Assembly: GCA_019347575.1 (NCBI GenBank)
Contig: JAHWKY010000036.1
Coordinates: 1-42,695 of the forward strand
Length of the DNA: 42,695 nucleotides
From: Actinomycetota bacterium
GTDB lineage: Bacteria; Actinomycetota; Nitriliruptoria; Nitriliruptorales; Nitriliruptoraceae
Reading direction: 5' to 3'
Translations under genes and position numbers: made by a program
The notes under the pieces: generated by a model
What the model was told of the DNA's origin: nothing
Seen by the model: the letters and a program-made list of their open reading frames with translations, nothing else
Databases searched by the model: none
Shown here: one piece after another, positions 1-8,093 of the stretch
How positions within the stretch are numbered: position 1 is the first letter of the stretch
Layout: each line of letters opens with the position of its first letter

Positions 1-1098
1 GGCCCGTCCCAGTCGCGGGTGCCGCAGCCGGGCACCGAGCAGTGAGGCGGCGTCGGGCGACGGAGCCGCCGGTTCGCGGTCGTTGCGGCGCGCCCACTCC
101 TCGTCGGTGTGTGCGGCCCACGCGATCTGGACCACCAGGCCGCCGACCTGCGACGGACGGAGGAACGCCTCCTTCCAGTGGCCGCCCCCGGTGTTCACGT
201 CGACCACGTCCAACCGGGCCCCTCGGACCTCCTCCACCGCGGCGTCGATGTCGGGGACCGCGTCCCCGATCACCAACGTCCGGACGGCATCCTGATCCAA
301 CGCCCCGAGGTGCGCCCGGAGGTGGTCGACCTTCCGCCCGCCGCCCTCTCCTCGGATGCCGTCGATCCGCGCGAGCCACCGCCCCAGCCCCAGCTCGTCG
401 ACGAGTTCGACGAGCTCGTTGCTGAAGTCCGGCGCGGCGGCGCGCACCTGGTCGCGGTAGGCCCGCCAGCCGTCGCGGCCGACAGTCTGCTGCCCGAGCG
501 ACCCTCGGAACTTGAAATCTTCGGCCAGGATAGCCTCGACCGCGTCGTCATCCGTGAGCCCCTGACCGGTCAACGTCTTCCACGTGTCGAAGTTCACAGC
601 TACCGCGACCAGCGCGGCCCGCCGGGAAGACGAGCTCGGAGGGTCGTCGTAAGCGGAGCTCAACACCTCCGTCATCTGCGCGAACGACCGCTCGACCAGC
701 GGGAGGTTGAACTGCCGCATCGACTCGACCACGTGCATGTCGCGGAACACGTTCTGCAGCATCTGTTCGTTCCGGGCGTAGTGGCTGTAGAGCTGGGTCA
801 GCGCAACCGTGAGCCGTTCGCGTGGCTCGTCGATCGCCGTCCACGAGGCCGGGTCGGGGGGTGGGTCCTGCGCCATCCAGTGCAGCATGCAGACCTGCAA
901 CAGCGCCGCTTCGTCGGGGAAGTGCGCGTACAGCGTGGGCCGGGACACGCCCGCCTCCCGCGCGACCGCCGACAGGCTCGTGTTCGCCGGACCGATCTTC
1001 GAGTGCAGTTCGACCGCCGCTTCGACGATCCGTCGCCGCGTCTCGCCGGTCCTCTCGGCGCGCGTCGTCTGCCGGTACCGGCGCTTGACCTGGGCCAT
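1..1098 (-). CDS. TetR-family regulator with long extra C-terminal region (open at window edge)
   Basis: Read leftwards from ATG at 1098, the frame stays open for 366 codons to the window edge. Residues about 20-66 are a TetR_N DNA-binding domain, with the helix-turn-helix at about 42-61 including GVSRPTLYAHF. Residues 80-190 look like a TetR ligand domain. Normal TetR proteins end near 200. Here the frame continues with a stretch resembling the start of a SnoaL/NTF2-like fold (FKFRGSL, GRDGWRAYRDQVRAA, about 194-220). A VOC/glyoxalase-like end follows (DIDAAVEEV near 284-292, HWKEAF at 307-312). Neither extra domain looks complete. It is divergent from the cupin gene across a palindromic operator. 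The TetR assignment is firm; the downstream domains are pattern-based. A real fusion, a decayed fusion or an assembly error are all possible. Confidence 0.75.
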   Translation of the reverse strand, partial: MAQVKRRYRQTTRAERTGETRRRIVEAAVELHSKIGPANTSLSAVAREAGVSRPTLYAHFPDEAALLQVCMLHWMAQDPPPDPASWTAIDEPRERLTVALTQLYSHYARNEQMLQNVFRDMHVVESMRQFNLPLVERSFAQMTEVLSSAYDDPPSSSSRRAALVAVAVNFDTWKTLTGQGLTDDDAVEAILAEDFKFRGSLGQQTVGRDGWRAYRDQVRAAAPDFSNELVELVDELGLGRWLARIDGIRGEGGGRKVDHLRAHLGALDQDAVRTLVIGDAVPDIDAAVEEVRGARLDVVDVNTGGGHWKEAFLRPSQVGGLVVQIAWAAHTDEEWARRNDREPAAPSPDAASLLGARLRHPRLGRA

Positions 1099-1107
1099 AC
1101 TTTCACT

Positions 1108-1121
1108 TTACAGTAGTGTAA
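1108..1121. promoter_or_regulatory. Palindromic operator in the TetR/cupin divergent promoter
   Basis: The arms TTACA and TGTAA are separated by four bases and form an inverted repeat 10 bp upstream of the TetR-type ATG and 38 bp upstream of the cupin start. The region is AT-rich against a GC-rich background. TetR proteins commonly bind such sites in divergent promoters, so autoregulation and control of the cupin gene are inferred. Confidence 0.6.
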
Positions 1122-1158
1122 TCCGAAATCTAGCGACGGCGCACGCGGAGGCGGAGCG

Positions 1159-1704
1159 ATGACGGACCACGACGGCACCGAGGCGCTGGACTTCCGCCCA
1201 TCACTGCGGCAGACGATGTTCATCACCGGCGTGTCGGAGGAGACCGACGGCAGGATCTCGCGGGTCGAGATCGAACTCGAGGGGGACCAGGGGGGCCCGC
1301 CCAAGCACGTGCATCCACAGCAGCGTGAGATCTACACCGTCGAGGAGGGCGAGCTGACCGTCACGCTCGATGGCGACCGGCACGTCGTGCCGGCGGGCGA
1401 GTCGATCGAGATCCCCGCCGGTTCCTTGCACGGGTTCGCCAACCCCTCGGACCAGCCGGTTCGCTTCACCGCCGACCATCGGCCGGCCCTTCGGTTCGAG
1501 GAGTACATCCGCCTCGTGCACCGCACGGTCCAGGGCAGGAAGGCCACCCTCCCGGTGATCATGCGCATCGTCCGCATCGAGAGCTCCTACCCCGAGACGA
1601 TCCTGCCGCCCCCCGGGCCACCCCGGCTGGTCAGCAAGGTACTCGCGGGGCTGGGGAAGCTGGCGGGTTTCCCGACCGGCGAGGAACTCACGGCGTCGAG
1701 CTGA
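1159..1704 (+). CDS. Single-domain cupin protein
   Basis: A 181-residue protein with one cupin barrel. Motif 1 is seen in KHVHPQQREIYTVEEGE (two His and a Glu as metal ligands), and motif 2 around PAGSLHGFANP supplies a further His. The C-terminal 70 residues (after FEEYIRLV) are helical and basic and end without a recognised domain. The ATG follows a purine-rich GGAGGCGGAG ribosome site. The substrate cannot be read from the sequence; the fold covers dioxygenases, isomerases and ligand-binding proteins. Its divergent position next to the TetR gene suggests that regulator controls it. It converges on the cupredoxin gene at 1733 with only 28 bp between. Confidence 0.8.
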   Translation: MTDHDGTEALDFRPSLRQTMFITGVSEETDGRISRVEIELEGDQGGPPKHVHPQQREIYTVEEGELTVTLDGDRHVVPAGESIEIPAGSLHGFANPSDQPVRFTADHRPALRFEEYIRLVHRTVQGRKATLPVIMRIVRIESSYPETILPPPGPPRLVSKVLAGLGKLAGFPTGEELTASS

Positions 1705-1732
1705 CCGCGGTGGGACCTCGCCTCGAGACCTA

Positions 1733-2392
1733 TCAAGCGGTGGCTGCTTGCTGCAGCGTCTCGTCGCACACCCGGGCCTCGCCCCCCAGGGCGACCACCC
1801 TCGCGGGCCGCAGGCGCCGGATCTCGTCGAGCACGACCTCGGGTACGTCACCGCATGCGGGCACGAGCAGGATCGGCCCGAGCGTCAACGACCCGCCTAC
1901 CAGGGCGTCGGGGTTCAGCTCCTTGTCGGCGAGGTAGACCTCCGGGGCGCCGTTGGGGAACTGGTACCGCGAGATCTCCACCGCGGTCTCCACGCGACCC
2001 GGGCCGGCCAGCCGATCGACCTCGCGGCCGCTCGCCGTCGTGACCGTGACCTTCCCGACCATGCCCTTGTCGACGTCGAAGCGGCAGAAGTAGTCGACGG
2101 TCCCGGTCTCGGTGAACGTGAGGGTGAAGCTCTCGCCGGGCTTGAGGAGTTGATCGAAGGTCGCGCCGTCGTCCGAGGTGGACGTGACCGTGTGCCCCTT
2201 CGAGTCGGTGTTCCTCCACACCACGCGGTCGGCGACCTCCACCTCCACGGTTGCCGGCGTGAAGCGGAAGTTCGACACCGCCTGGACCTCGACCGTCTCG
2301 GCTGCCGCGGTGGTTACGAGGACGATCCCACCGAGGATCACGAGGGTCAGGGTGACGACGAGGAGCCTGGTCGTCGAGGGCGGGTGAGACAT
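1733..2392 (-). CDS. Secreted cupredoxin-like protein with one cell-wall-binding (CWB2) repeat
   Basis: 219 residues. An N-terminal signal/anchor (residues 8-30) is followed by a plastocyanin/azurin-like domain (about 33-120) and one CWB2 repeat (about 127-219, with PDALVGGSLT and RPARVVALGGEARV). Type 1 copper ligands would be His67 (GHTVTS), Cys103 (YFC), a His three residues later, and Met111. The third ligand is Asp106 instead (YFCRFDVDKGM), so copper binding may be altered or lost. ATG at 2392 is preceded by GGAGGTG at good spacing. The gene is divergent from the multicopper oxidase, 165 bp away. The CWB2 repeat should hold the protein on the wall surface; that role is known for the family, not shown here. 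Confidence 0.82.
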   Translation of the reverse strand: MSHPPSTTRLLVVTLTLVILGGIVLVTTAAAETVEVQAVSNFRFTPATVEVEVADRVVWRNTDSKGHTVTSTSDDGATFDQLLKPGESFTLTFTETGTVDYFCRFDVDKGMVGKVTVTTASGREVDRLAGPGRVETAVEISRYQFPNGAPEVYLADKELNPDALVGGSLTLGPILLVPACGDVPEVVLDEIRRLRPARVVALGGEARVCDETLQQAATA

Positions 2393-2557
2393 GGTCGGCA
2401 CCTCCGGGTTCGGTCGCGGCAGCTCCAACGGAGGCGGGACCCTACCGCGGTCCGCCCCCCGGATGAGCCGATCCGCGGGACGCCACGGACGGGCCGCGGT
2501 AGCCTCCCCGGGCGCGCGCCACCGCACGCACCGTGGGATCGCCGGGCCGCTGCCGGC

Positions 2558-5020
2558 GTGGGGACAGGGAGCCAGCGCATCCTCTCTCGTCGTTCACTGC
2601 TGCGCAACGGGGTCGTGGCCGGGCTCGGCCTGTCGGCGTTCCGCCCGGTGGCGCTGGCCGCCGACGGCGACTCAGCGGCCACAGCCGATCTCGGGTACAG
2701 CTGCGATCTCGCGGGGGTGTCCGCGTCTCGGTTTCAGCTCGCGACCGCATCGCTGACACCGTTCGAGCGGGCGTTGGTGTTGCCGGAGGTCCTGGCCCCA
2801 CGGCGGTCCGATGCGACGACGGACCAGTACGACGTCACCATGCGCGTCGCGGAGCAGGCCGTGGTACCGGGGGCGGGGCCGACGACGATCTGGGGCTACG
2901 AGGGCACGTGGCCGGGACCGACCATCGTCGCGCGGGTCGACCGGACGGTCGAGATCACCCAGCACAACCAGCTAGACGTTCCCACCTCGATCCACCTCCA
3001 CGGCGCCCACGTCCCACCCGACATGGACGGCCACCCCAACGATCTCATCGACCCCCGCGCCGCGAAGCTCTACCGCTACCACAACGATCAGCTCGGGGCG
3101 ACGCTGTGGTACCACGACCACGTCGAGCACGCCACGGGGCACAACGTCTACCAAGGCCTGGCGGCGTTGTACCTGCTGCTCGACGAGCTCGAGGAGGAAC
3201 TCGGCCTGCCGCGCTTCGACCCCGACCCCTCCCTGACGCGCGACGTGCCGCTGGTCATCCAGGACCGCAGCTTCCAGGCGGACGGGCAGCTCGTCCCGTT
3301 CGACTCCTACCCCGGCGTCAGCGGTCACACCGGCCTGCTCGGCGACACGATCGTCGTCAACGGCGTGCCCCACCCCCGCTTCGAGGTCGGCCGGGCCCGC
3401 TACCGCTTCCGCATGGTCAACGGCTCCAACGCGCGTGTCTACGAGCTCGCGCTCTCGGACGGGGCGCCGCTGCTGCAGATCGCCACGGACGGTGGGCTGT
3501 TGCCCCGCCCCGTGCGCCGGAGCAGCATCGAGCTGTACCCCGCCGAGCGCGCCGAGGTCGTCATCGACTTCTCCGCGTACGCCAAGGGCACCGAGATCGT
3601 GCTCGAGAACCGCACCGCGGGCGCGTCGGGCACGCTACGGCAGGTGCTGCGTTTCGACGTGGTCCGCGACGAACCGGATCCCTCCGCGGCCCTGACGCCC
3701 ACCACGACGCTGCGACCCCGCGAGGATCTGCCGGCACCGACGGTCACCCGCGACCTCGAGTTCACGCTCGACGACAGCGGCTTCTGGGTCATCGACGGCA
3801 AACGCTTCGATCCCCAGCGGGTCGACCAGATCGTCAAGCACGGCGCCGTCGAACGCTGGCGCCTGCACGCACCTGCGGACCTCTCGCCGATGAGCCACCC
3901 CGTCCACCTGCATCTGATCATGTTCCAGGTGCTCGCACGCAACGGACGCCCGACTCCAGAGTGGGAGCGCGGCTGGAAGGACACCATCCCGGTCCACCCC
4001 GGCGACACCGTCGAGATCGTCGCCCGCTTCGAGGGGCACACCGGCACGTACGTCTACCACTGCCACAACCTCGAGCACGAGGACCACGACATGATGGCGC
4101 AGCTGCAGATCGTCGACCTGCCGCGCCTGGGCGGCCTCGACCGTATCGAGACGGCCGCCACCGTCTCGGCAGCCGCGTTCCCGGACGGCGCACCGGTGGC
4201 GTTCGTAGCCACGGGGCAGAGCTTCGCCGACGCGCTCGCCGGGGGGCCGGTCGCCGCCCTGCGCGGAGGCCCCGTGCTGTTGACGGGGGATCGCCTCCCC
4301 GACGCGACCCGCGCCGAACTGCAGCGTCTCGGCCCTGGCGAGGTCATCATCCTCGGTGGTGAGCGAGCGGTGACCGGGGCGGTCGAGGCGGACCTGGCCG
4401 CTGCAGGCGACTGGCACATCAGCCGCACGGGAGGCGACGACCGGTACGGCACGGCCGCCGCGCTCGCGATGCAGCACTTCGGATCGGGTGTAACGGTCGC
4501 CTACGTCGCCACGGGGATGGACTTCGCGGACGCGCTCGCGGCCGGCGTGCCGGCAGCACTCGGTGGCGGCCCGGTCCTGCTCGTGCGCCCCGACGCGGTC
4601 CCGGATGCCACAGGGCAGGCGCTGCGTGCGCTGCAGCCTCAACGCCTGTACGTGCTCGGAGGTACCCGCGCCGTCTCCCGCGATGTCGAGGAGCAGCTGC
4701 GCAGCTCCGTTGCGGGGCCTGTCGACCGTCTCGCCGGTGACGATCGGTACGGGACCGCCGCTGCCGTCGTCCGGCAGACGTTCACCGAGACGGGTGGGAC
4801 CGTCTACGTCGCCAGCGGCGTGGCCTTCCCCGACGCGCTCGCGGGTGTCCCCGCGGCCGCGCGCGTGAAGGCACCCGTGCTGCCGGTGCGCCCCGACGCC
4901 ATCCCCGCCGCCATCGCGACCGAGCTGCGCCGCCTCGAGCCGGCACGGATCGTCCTGCTCGGGGGCCCCGCGGCTGTTTCGGAACAGGTCGAACGCGAGC
5001 TCGCCGACTTCCTGCCCTGA
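2558..5020 (+). CDS. Tat-exported multicopper oxidase with three CWB2 repeats
   Basis: 820 residues from GTG at 2558, chosen because it sits just before a twin-arginine signal (SRRSLLRNG at residues 10-18); no strong ribosome site is visible, so the start is tentative. All four multicopper oxidase motifs are present: HLHGAH (about 145-150), WYHDHVEH (about 184), HPVHLHL (about 447) and HCHNLEHEDHDMM (about 501-513), so type 1 and trinuclear copper sites look intact. The body resembles the CotA/bilirubin-oxidase/FtsP-like group. From about residue 525 to the end are three tandem CWB2 repeats (FVATGQSFADALAGG, YVATGMDFADALAAG, YVASGVAFPDALAG). Oxidation of phenolics, bilirubin-like compounds or metal ions with O2 reduction at the cell surface is the likely role; the substrate is unknown. 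Confidence 0.9.
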   Translation: MGTGSQRILSRRSLLRNGVVAGLGLSAFRPVALAADGDSAATADLGYSCDLAGVSASRFQLATASLTPFERALVLPEVLAPRRSDATTDQYDVTMRVAEQAVVPGAGPTTIWGYEGTWPGPTIVARVDRTVEITQHNQLDVPTSIHLHGAHVPPDMDGHPNDLIDPRAAKLYRYHNDQLGATLWYHDHVEHATGHNVYQGLAALYLLLDELEEELGLPRFDPDPSLTRDVPLVIQDRSFQADGQLVPFDSYPGVSGHTGLLGDTIVVNGVPHPRFEVGRARYRFRMVNGSNARVYELALSDGAPLLQIATDGGLLPRPVRRSSIELYPAERAEVVIDFSAYAKGTEIVLENRTAGASGTLRQVLRFDVVRDEPDPSAALTPTTTLRPREDLPAPTVTRDLEFTLDDSGFWVIDGKRFDPQRVDQIVKHGAVERWRLHAPADLSPMSHPVHLHLIMFQVLARNGRPTPEWERGWKDTIPVHPGDTVEIVARFEGHTGTYVYHCHNLEHEDHDMMAQLQIVDLPRLGGLDRIETAATVSAAAFPDGAPVAFVATGQSFADALAGGPVAALRGGPVLLTGDRLPDATRAELQRLGPGEVIILGGERAVTGAVEADLAAAGDWHISRTGGDDRYGTAAALAMQHFGSGVTVAYVATGMDFADALAAGVPAALGGGPVLLVRPDAVPDATGQALRALQPQRLYVLGGTRAVSRDVEEQLRSSVAGPVDRLAGDDRYGTAAAVVRQTFTETGGTVYVASGVAFPDALAGVPAAARVKAPVLPVRPDAIPAAIATELRRLEPARIVLLGGPAAVSEQVERELADFLP

Positions 5021-5038
5021 CGAGGCCCGCTCACAGGC

Positions 5039-5064
5039 GGGGAGGGCCCCGTGAGGCCCTCCCC
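5039..5064. terminator. Hairpin terminator between convergent genes
   Basis: A perfect 10-bp stem (GGGGAGGGCC pairing with GGCCCTCCCC) with a six-base loop lies 18 bp after the oxidase stop and 22 bp before the end of the opposite-strand CHRD gene. There is no strong T tract, as is common in GC-rich actinobacteria. It can serve both strands. Confidence 0.7.
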
Positions 5065-5086
5065 TGTGTGCGTCGGGTGGATCAGC

Positions 5087-7234
5087 TCACCGCGTGAACG
5101 CCGACATCGACATCCGCTTGACCGGAGCGTCGTGGGGTGGATCCGGCGTGAAGAGCAGGCCCTTCAGCTCGCCGCCGGGGTTCGCCTCGGTGTGCACGTT
5201 CAGGTAGTAGTCGCTGGGCGTGGCACCGATCGCGGCGACCGTGGCCTCGTCGAGGCCCTCGGCGCAGTCCCAGGCCACGTAGAACACGTCCTCGGGCGAG
5301 AACTCACGCTTCTCCGGTGTCTCCAGCGGCACCACCACACCACCGGTTTCGACGTCGTGGATGTGCTGCGCGGTCGGGTCACCGGTCGTCCCGAAGGCGA
5401 ACGTGAAGTAGCACAGCTCGGTCGGGTCGTCGGCGTTGCCGACGAAGAACCCGAACCCACCCGCGAAGGGCAGGCCCTCCACGCCGGCCTCTTCAGCTGT
5501 GGTGAACGACCCGGCGAGGAACGACGGCTCGAGGAGCTGGCCACGCACCGCGCCGCCGGGGAACGACTCGGTGTGCAGGTTGAGGTAGTAGCCGCCGGGG
5601 TTGGCCAGGATGTCGGCCACCACCGCCTCGTCGATACCGAAGGTGCACCCGTAGGGGTCACCGAACAGACCTGGGCTCACCAGCAGCGGCACCACCGGTG
5701 GACCATTGACACCCTCGGCACCCTCGTGGACGTGTGCGGCCGCGACCGGCTCCGGCACGTCGCTGAACCAGCTGTAGCAGAGCGCCCCGCCGTCCGGCGT
5801 GCCGCGCACGTCACCCGCGCCTCCCGCACCGGCCAGTCCAGAGGGATCGCCCTCGTCGTCGACCTCGGCTTCGCCGGTCATCAGGGCCAAGCGCGTCCGG
5901 GGGCCGAAGAACGGTCCGCTGTTGGAAGCGGTCTGCGCCTGTGCGCAGCTCGTGCTCGCCAGGTTCGGGCCGCACACGACGTGGGGTCGGCCACCCATGA
6001 GCGCCTGGAACGCGACACCATCGAGGGTCGTGTCGTTGGCGCCGGTGTCCGCGGTCCGGGACCGCACGAGCAGCAGACCGGACGCCCCGGTGGTGTGCGC
6101 CGCGGCCGGGAAGCCCGCGGCCCACGCGTTCTCGTCCATCGCCTCGATGAGCACCAGCCGGTGCATGCCACCCACGAAGTCGTCCGCGTGCTCCGCCGCC
6201 TGGGACCGGAGGAACAGCTCGGTGGCGGTCTCGAAGCGCGTCTCACCGCCAGCTCGATCCACGTCGAGGCCCAGCCCGCGCAGGTCCTCCTCGACGTCGT
6301 CGCTGAGCGCGTCGGGGCCACCCGCGATGATGACCGAGCGGATGCCGGATCTACTCAGGTAGTCGCTCGTCTCGGGCGACAGCGCCTCGGTCCGCGACAG
6401 CAGCACCGGGATGCCGAGGTTCGCGCCCAGCGCCCCGGCGCCGAGCGAGTCGGCGAAGGCCTGGCTCTGGTCGCGCCCCGGCTCCTCCCAGGCGCGAGCG
6501 ATGATGGCCTGGCTCGCGCTCGGGAAGAACGCTGCCGCCGTCGCCGTCGCCGTGGTCAGGCGCGTGTCGCCGAACACGCGACGCGTGCGGTAGCCCAGCT
6601 CCACGAGCCGTGCCTCGACCTGAGGCTGCAGCGCCTCGGGACCGCCGAGCAGGATGACCTGTTGCGCCCCCAGCCGCGTCAGCTCCTCCTCGACGCCCCG
6701 CACGACCCGATCGTTGAGCGTCAGCAGCAGCGGCGCCCCGAGAGCACCCTGCGCCGGCCCGGAACTCAGCGAGTCGGCGAAGACGTCGTTGCGCGCCAGC
6801 AGCACCGTGGGGGCGGAACCGTCGTCGAAGCCCCACCGGCTCCAGTTGAGCGCGCGATCGATGTTGGTGTCGCCGCTGATCATGCTGGCTCGGGTCGGTT
6901 CGACGATGACCGTCCCCGCCATACCCTCGCCCTCGGGATCGCCGTGGAACTTGCAGAAGTAGGGCACGATCCCGGGCTCGGTGAACGTCACCGCGTAGGT
7001 GTCGCCGCGGTAGCGCGTCCCCGAGTCGAAGCTGAAGTCGGACCCGGTGACCGTGTGCGGCTCGGCTCCCGCCCAGTCCCACACGACGGTGCCACCCGCC
7101 TTGACCACGATCGGGTCGGGATCGAAGGCGAAGTCGCGCACCACGGCACGTGAGCCTGCCGCGGCGACCGGCAGCGCGACCAGCAACGAGCTGACCAACG
7201 TGGCCGTGGCGATGACGATCGACATCCTCCGCAT
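5087..7234 (-). CDS. Secreted cupredoxin - CWB2 repeats - two CHRD domains
   Basis: 715 residues. A signal peptide (1-26) leads into a cupredoxin domain (27-112) with a complete type 1 copper set: HTVTG, then Cys94-x-x-His97 (YFCKFHGD) and a downstream Met (GEGMAG). CWB2-type repeats follow (about 115-405, with LLARNDVFADSLSSG, VILLGGPEAL and VIIAGGPDAL). Two CHRD domains occupy about 455-580 and 585-705, each ending with the YYLN-HTE-PGG pattern (NLHTESFPGG, NVHTEANPGG). CHRD domains are beta-sandwich modules found in chordin and in bacterial surface proteins; their ligand is unclear. ATG at 7234 has GGAAAGG eight bases upstream. It converges on the multicopper oxidase and appears to be a partner of it. 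Confidence 0.88.
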   Translation of the reverse strand: MRRMSIVIATATLVSSLLVALPVAAAGSRAVVRDFAFDPDPIVVKAGGTVVWDWAGAEPHTVTGSDFSFDSGTRYRGDTYAVTFTEPGIVPYFCKFHGDPEGEGMAGTVIVEPTRASMISGDTNIDRALNWSRWGFDDGSAPTVLLARNDVFADSLSSGPAQGALGAPLLLTLNDRVVRGVEEELTRLGAQQVILLGGPEALQPQVEARLVELGYRTRRVFGDTRLTTATATAAAFFPSASQAIIARAWEEPGRDQSQAFADSLGAGALGANLGIPVLLSRTEALSPETSDYLSRSGIRSVIIAGGPDALSDDVEEDLRGLGLDVDRAGGETRFETATELFLRSQAAEHADDFVGGMHRLVLIEAMDENAWAAGFPAAAHTTGASGLLLVRSRTADTGANDTTLDGVAFQALMGGRPHVVCGPNLASTSCAQAQTASNSGPFFGPRTRLALMTGEAEVDDEGDPSGLAGAGGAGDVRGTPDGGALCYSWFSDVPEPVAAAHVHEGAEGVNGPPVVPLLVSPGLFGDPYGCTFGIDEAVVADILANPGGYYLNLHTESFPGGAVRGQLLEPSFLAGSFTTAEEAGVEGLPFAGGFGFFVGNADDPTELCYFTFAFGTTGDPTAQHIHDVETGGVVVPLETPEKREFSPEDVFYVAWDCAEGLDEATVAAIGATPSDYYLNVHTEANPGGELKGLLFTPDPPHDAPVKRMSMSAFTR

Positions 7235-7495
7235 GGCGCCAACCTTTCCCGTCGTGTGCGACGATCGCCCAACCGTCGCGCGCCTGCCGAGCGACGGCTG
7301 CCTCCAGCGCCGCTCGCAGCCGGAACGCTAGAGCCGGGATGGGTGGCCTGGGACCGATACGGACAGCATGCGCGCCCGACGCACGTCGCTGGCCGCCGCC
7401 ATGCGAACCCACTGTGGAGCGGTCAGCCCGTCGTCCTCCGCGCCGCCGAGCGCGCTGGGCCACTCGCCCGGTCGGCCCCACACGTGCGTCCCACG

Positions 7496-7957
7496 TCAGG
7501 GTGTGGTCTCGCGTCTGCGTTCGGCGAAGAAGTCGGCCAGCAACGCCCCGCACGTCTCCGCCTCGACGCCCCGCACGACCTCGACCCGGTGGTTGAGCCG
7601 CGGGTCACGGGGGATGTCCCACAGCGCCCCGGCCGCGCCGGCCTTGGGATCGTCAGCCCCGAAGACGAGCCGGTCGATGCGGGCGAGCACGGTCGCGCCC
7701 GCGCACATCGCGCACGGCTCGAGCGTGACGTAGAGCGTGCAGCCGTCGAGCCGCCAGCGCCCCAGCCGACGCGCGGCCTCGCGCAAGGCGAGCAGCTCGG
7801 CGTGGGCGGTGGGGTCCTGGTCCACCTCGCGCCGGTTGTGAGCCCGCGCGATCACCTCGCGCTCGTGGACGACGACCGCCCCGATGGGGATGTCACCGTG
7901 GGCGGCCGCCAGCCTCGCTTCCTCGAGCGCGGTACGGACGTACGACGCGTGATCCAA
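7496..7957 (-). CDS. tadA: tRNA adenosine(34) deaminase TadA
   Basis: 153 residues, the usual length for TadA. It converts A34 to inosine in tRNA-Arg(ACG). Zinc and catalytic motifs are HAE (52-54; Glu is the proton shuttle) and PCAMCAGA (two zinc Cys near residues 82 and 85). The N-terminal helix (ALEEARLAAAHGDIPIGAVVV) is typical. The start is TTG at 7957, because GGGAGG lies at ideal spacing before it; a GTG nine codons upstream has no comparable site. The gene is divergent from the LysM gene. Confidence 0.92.
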   Translation of the reverse strand: MDHASYVRTALEEARLAAAHGDIPIGAVVVHEREVIARAHNRREVDQDPTAHAELLALREAARRLGRWRLDGCTLYVTLEPCAMCAGATVLARIDRLVFGADDPKAGAAGALWDIPRDPRLNHRVEVVRGVEAETCGALLADFFAERRRETTP

Positions 7958-8019
7958 CCGTGGCCTCCCGCGTGATGGTCGCACACCGGCACCGCGCGGG
8001 GGACACGCGCGTTGCGCGG

Positions 8020-8036
8020 TGAGATAGCATGAGATA
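8020..8036. promoter_or_regulatory. Direct repeat TGAGATA in the tadA/LysM divergent region
   Basis: TGAGATA occurs at 8020-8026 and again at 8030-8036, exactly ten bases apart (one helical turn), in the least GC-rich part of this intergenic region. Such spacing suits a regulator binding one DNA face or an element of the tadA promoter. No function can be assigned. Confidence 0.35.
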
Positions 8037-8093
8037 CCGTTAGATGCACGAAAAATCGGTGGAGCGGGTGGGGGGCCTCGGATCGGAGGGGAC

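Noticed and set aside
109-1116. Long plus-strand open frame opposite the TetR gene
   Set aside because: It is the complement of a well-conserved TetR coding frame, lacks a ribosome site and recognisable domains; long antisense frames are expected at this GC content.
1748-2557. Upstream extension of the multicopper oxidase frame
   Set aside because: The frame is open but lies antisense to the cupredoxin gene; the Tat signal motif fixes the true start close to 2558.
5051-7153. 700-codon plus-strand open frame
   Set aside because: It mirrors the cupredoxin-CWB2-CHRD gene, whose domains are clear; the plus-strand translation has no recognisable fold.
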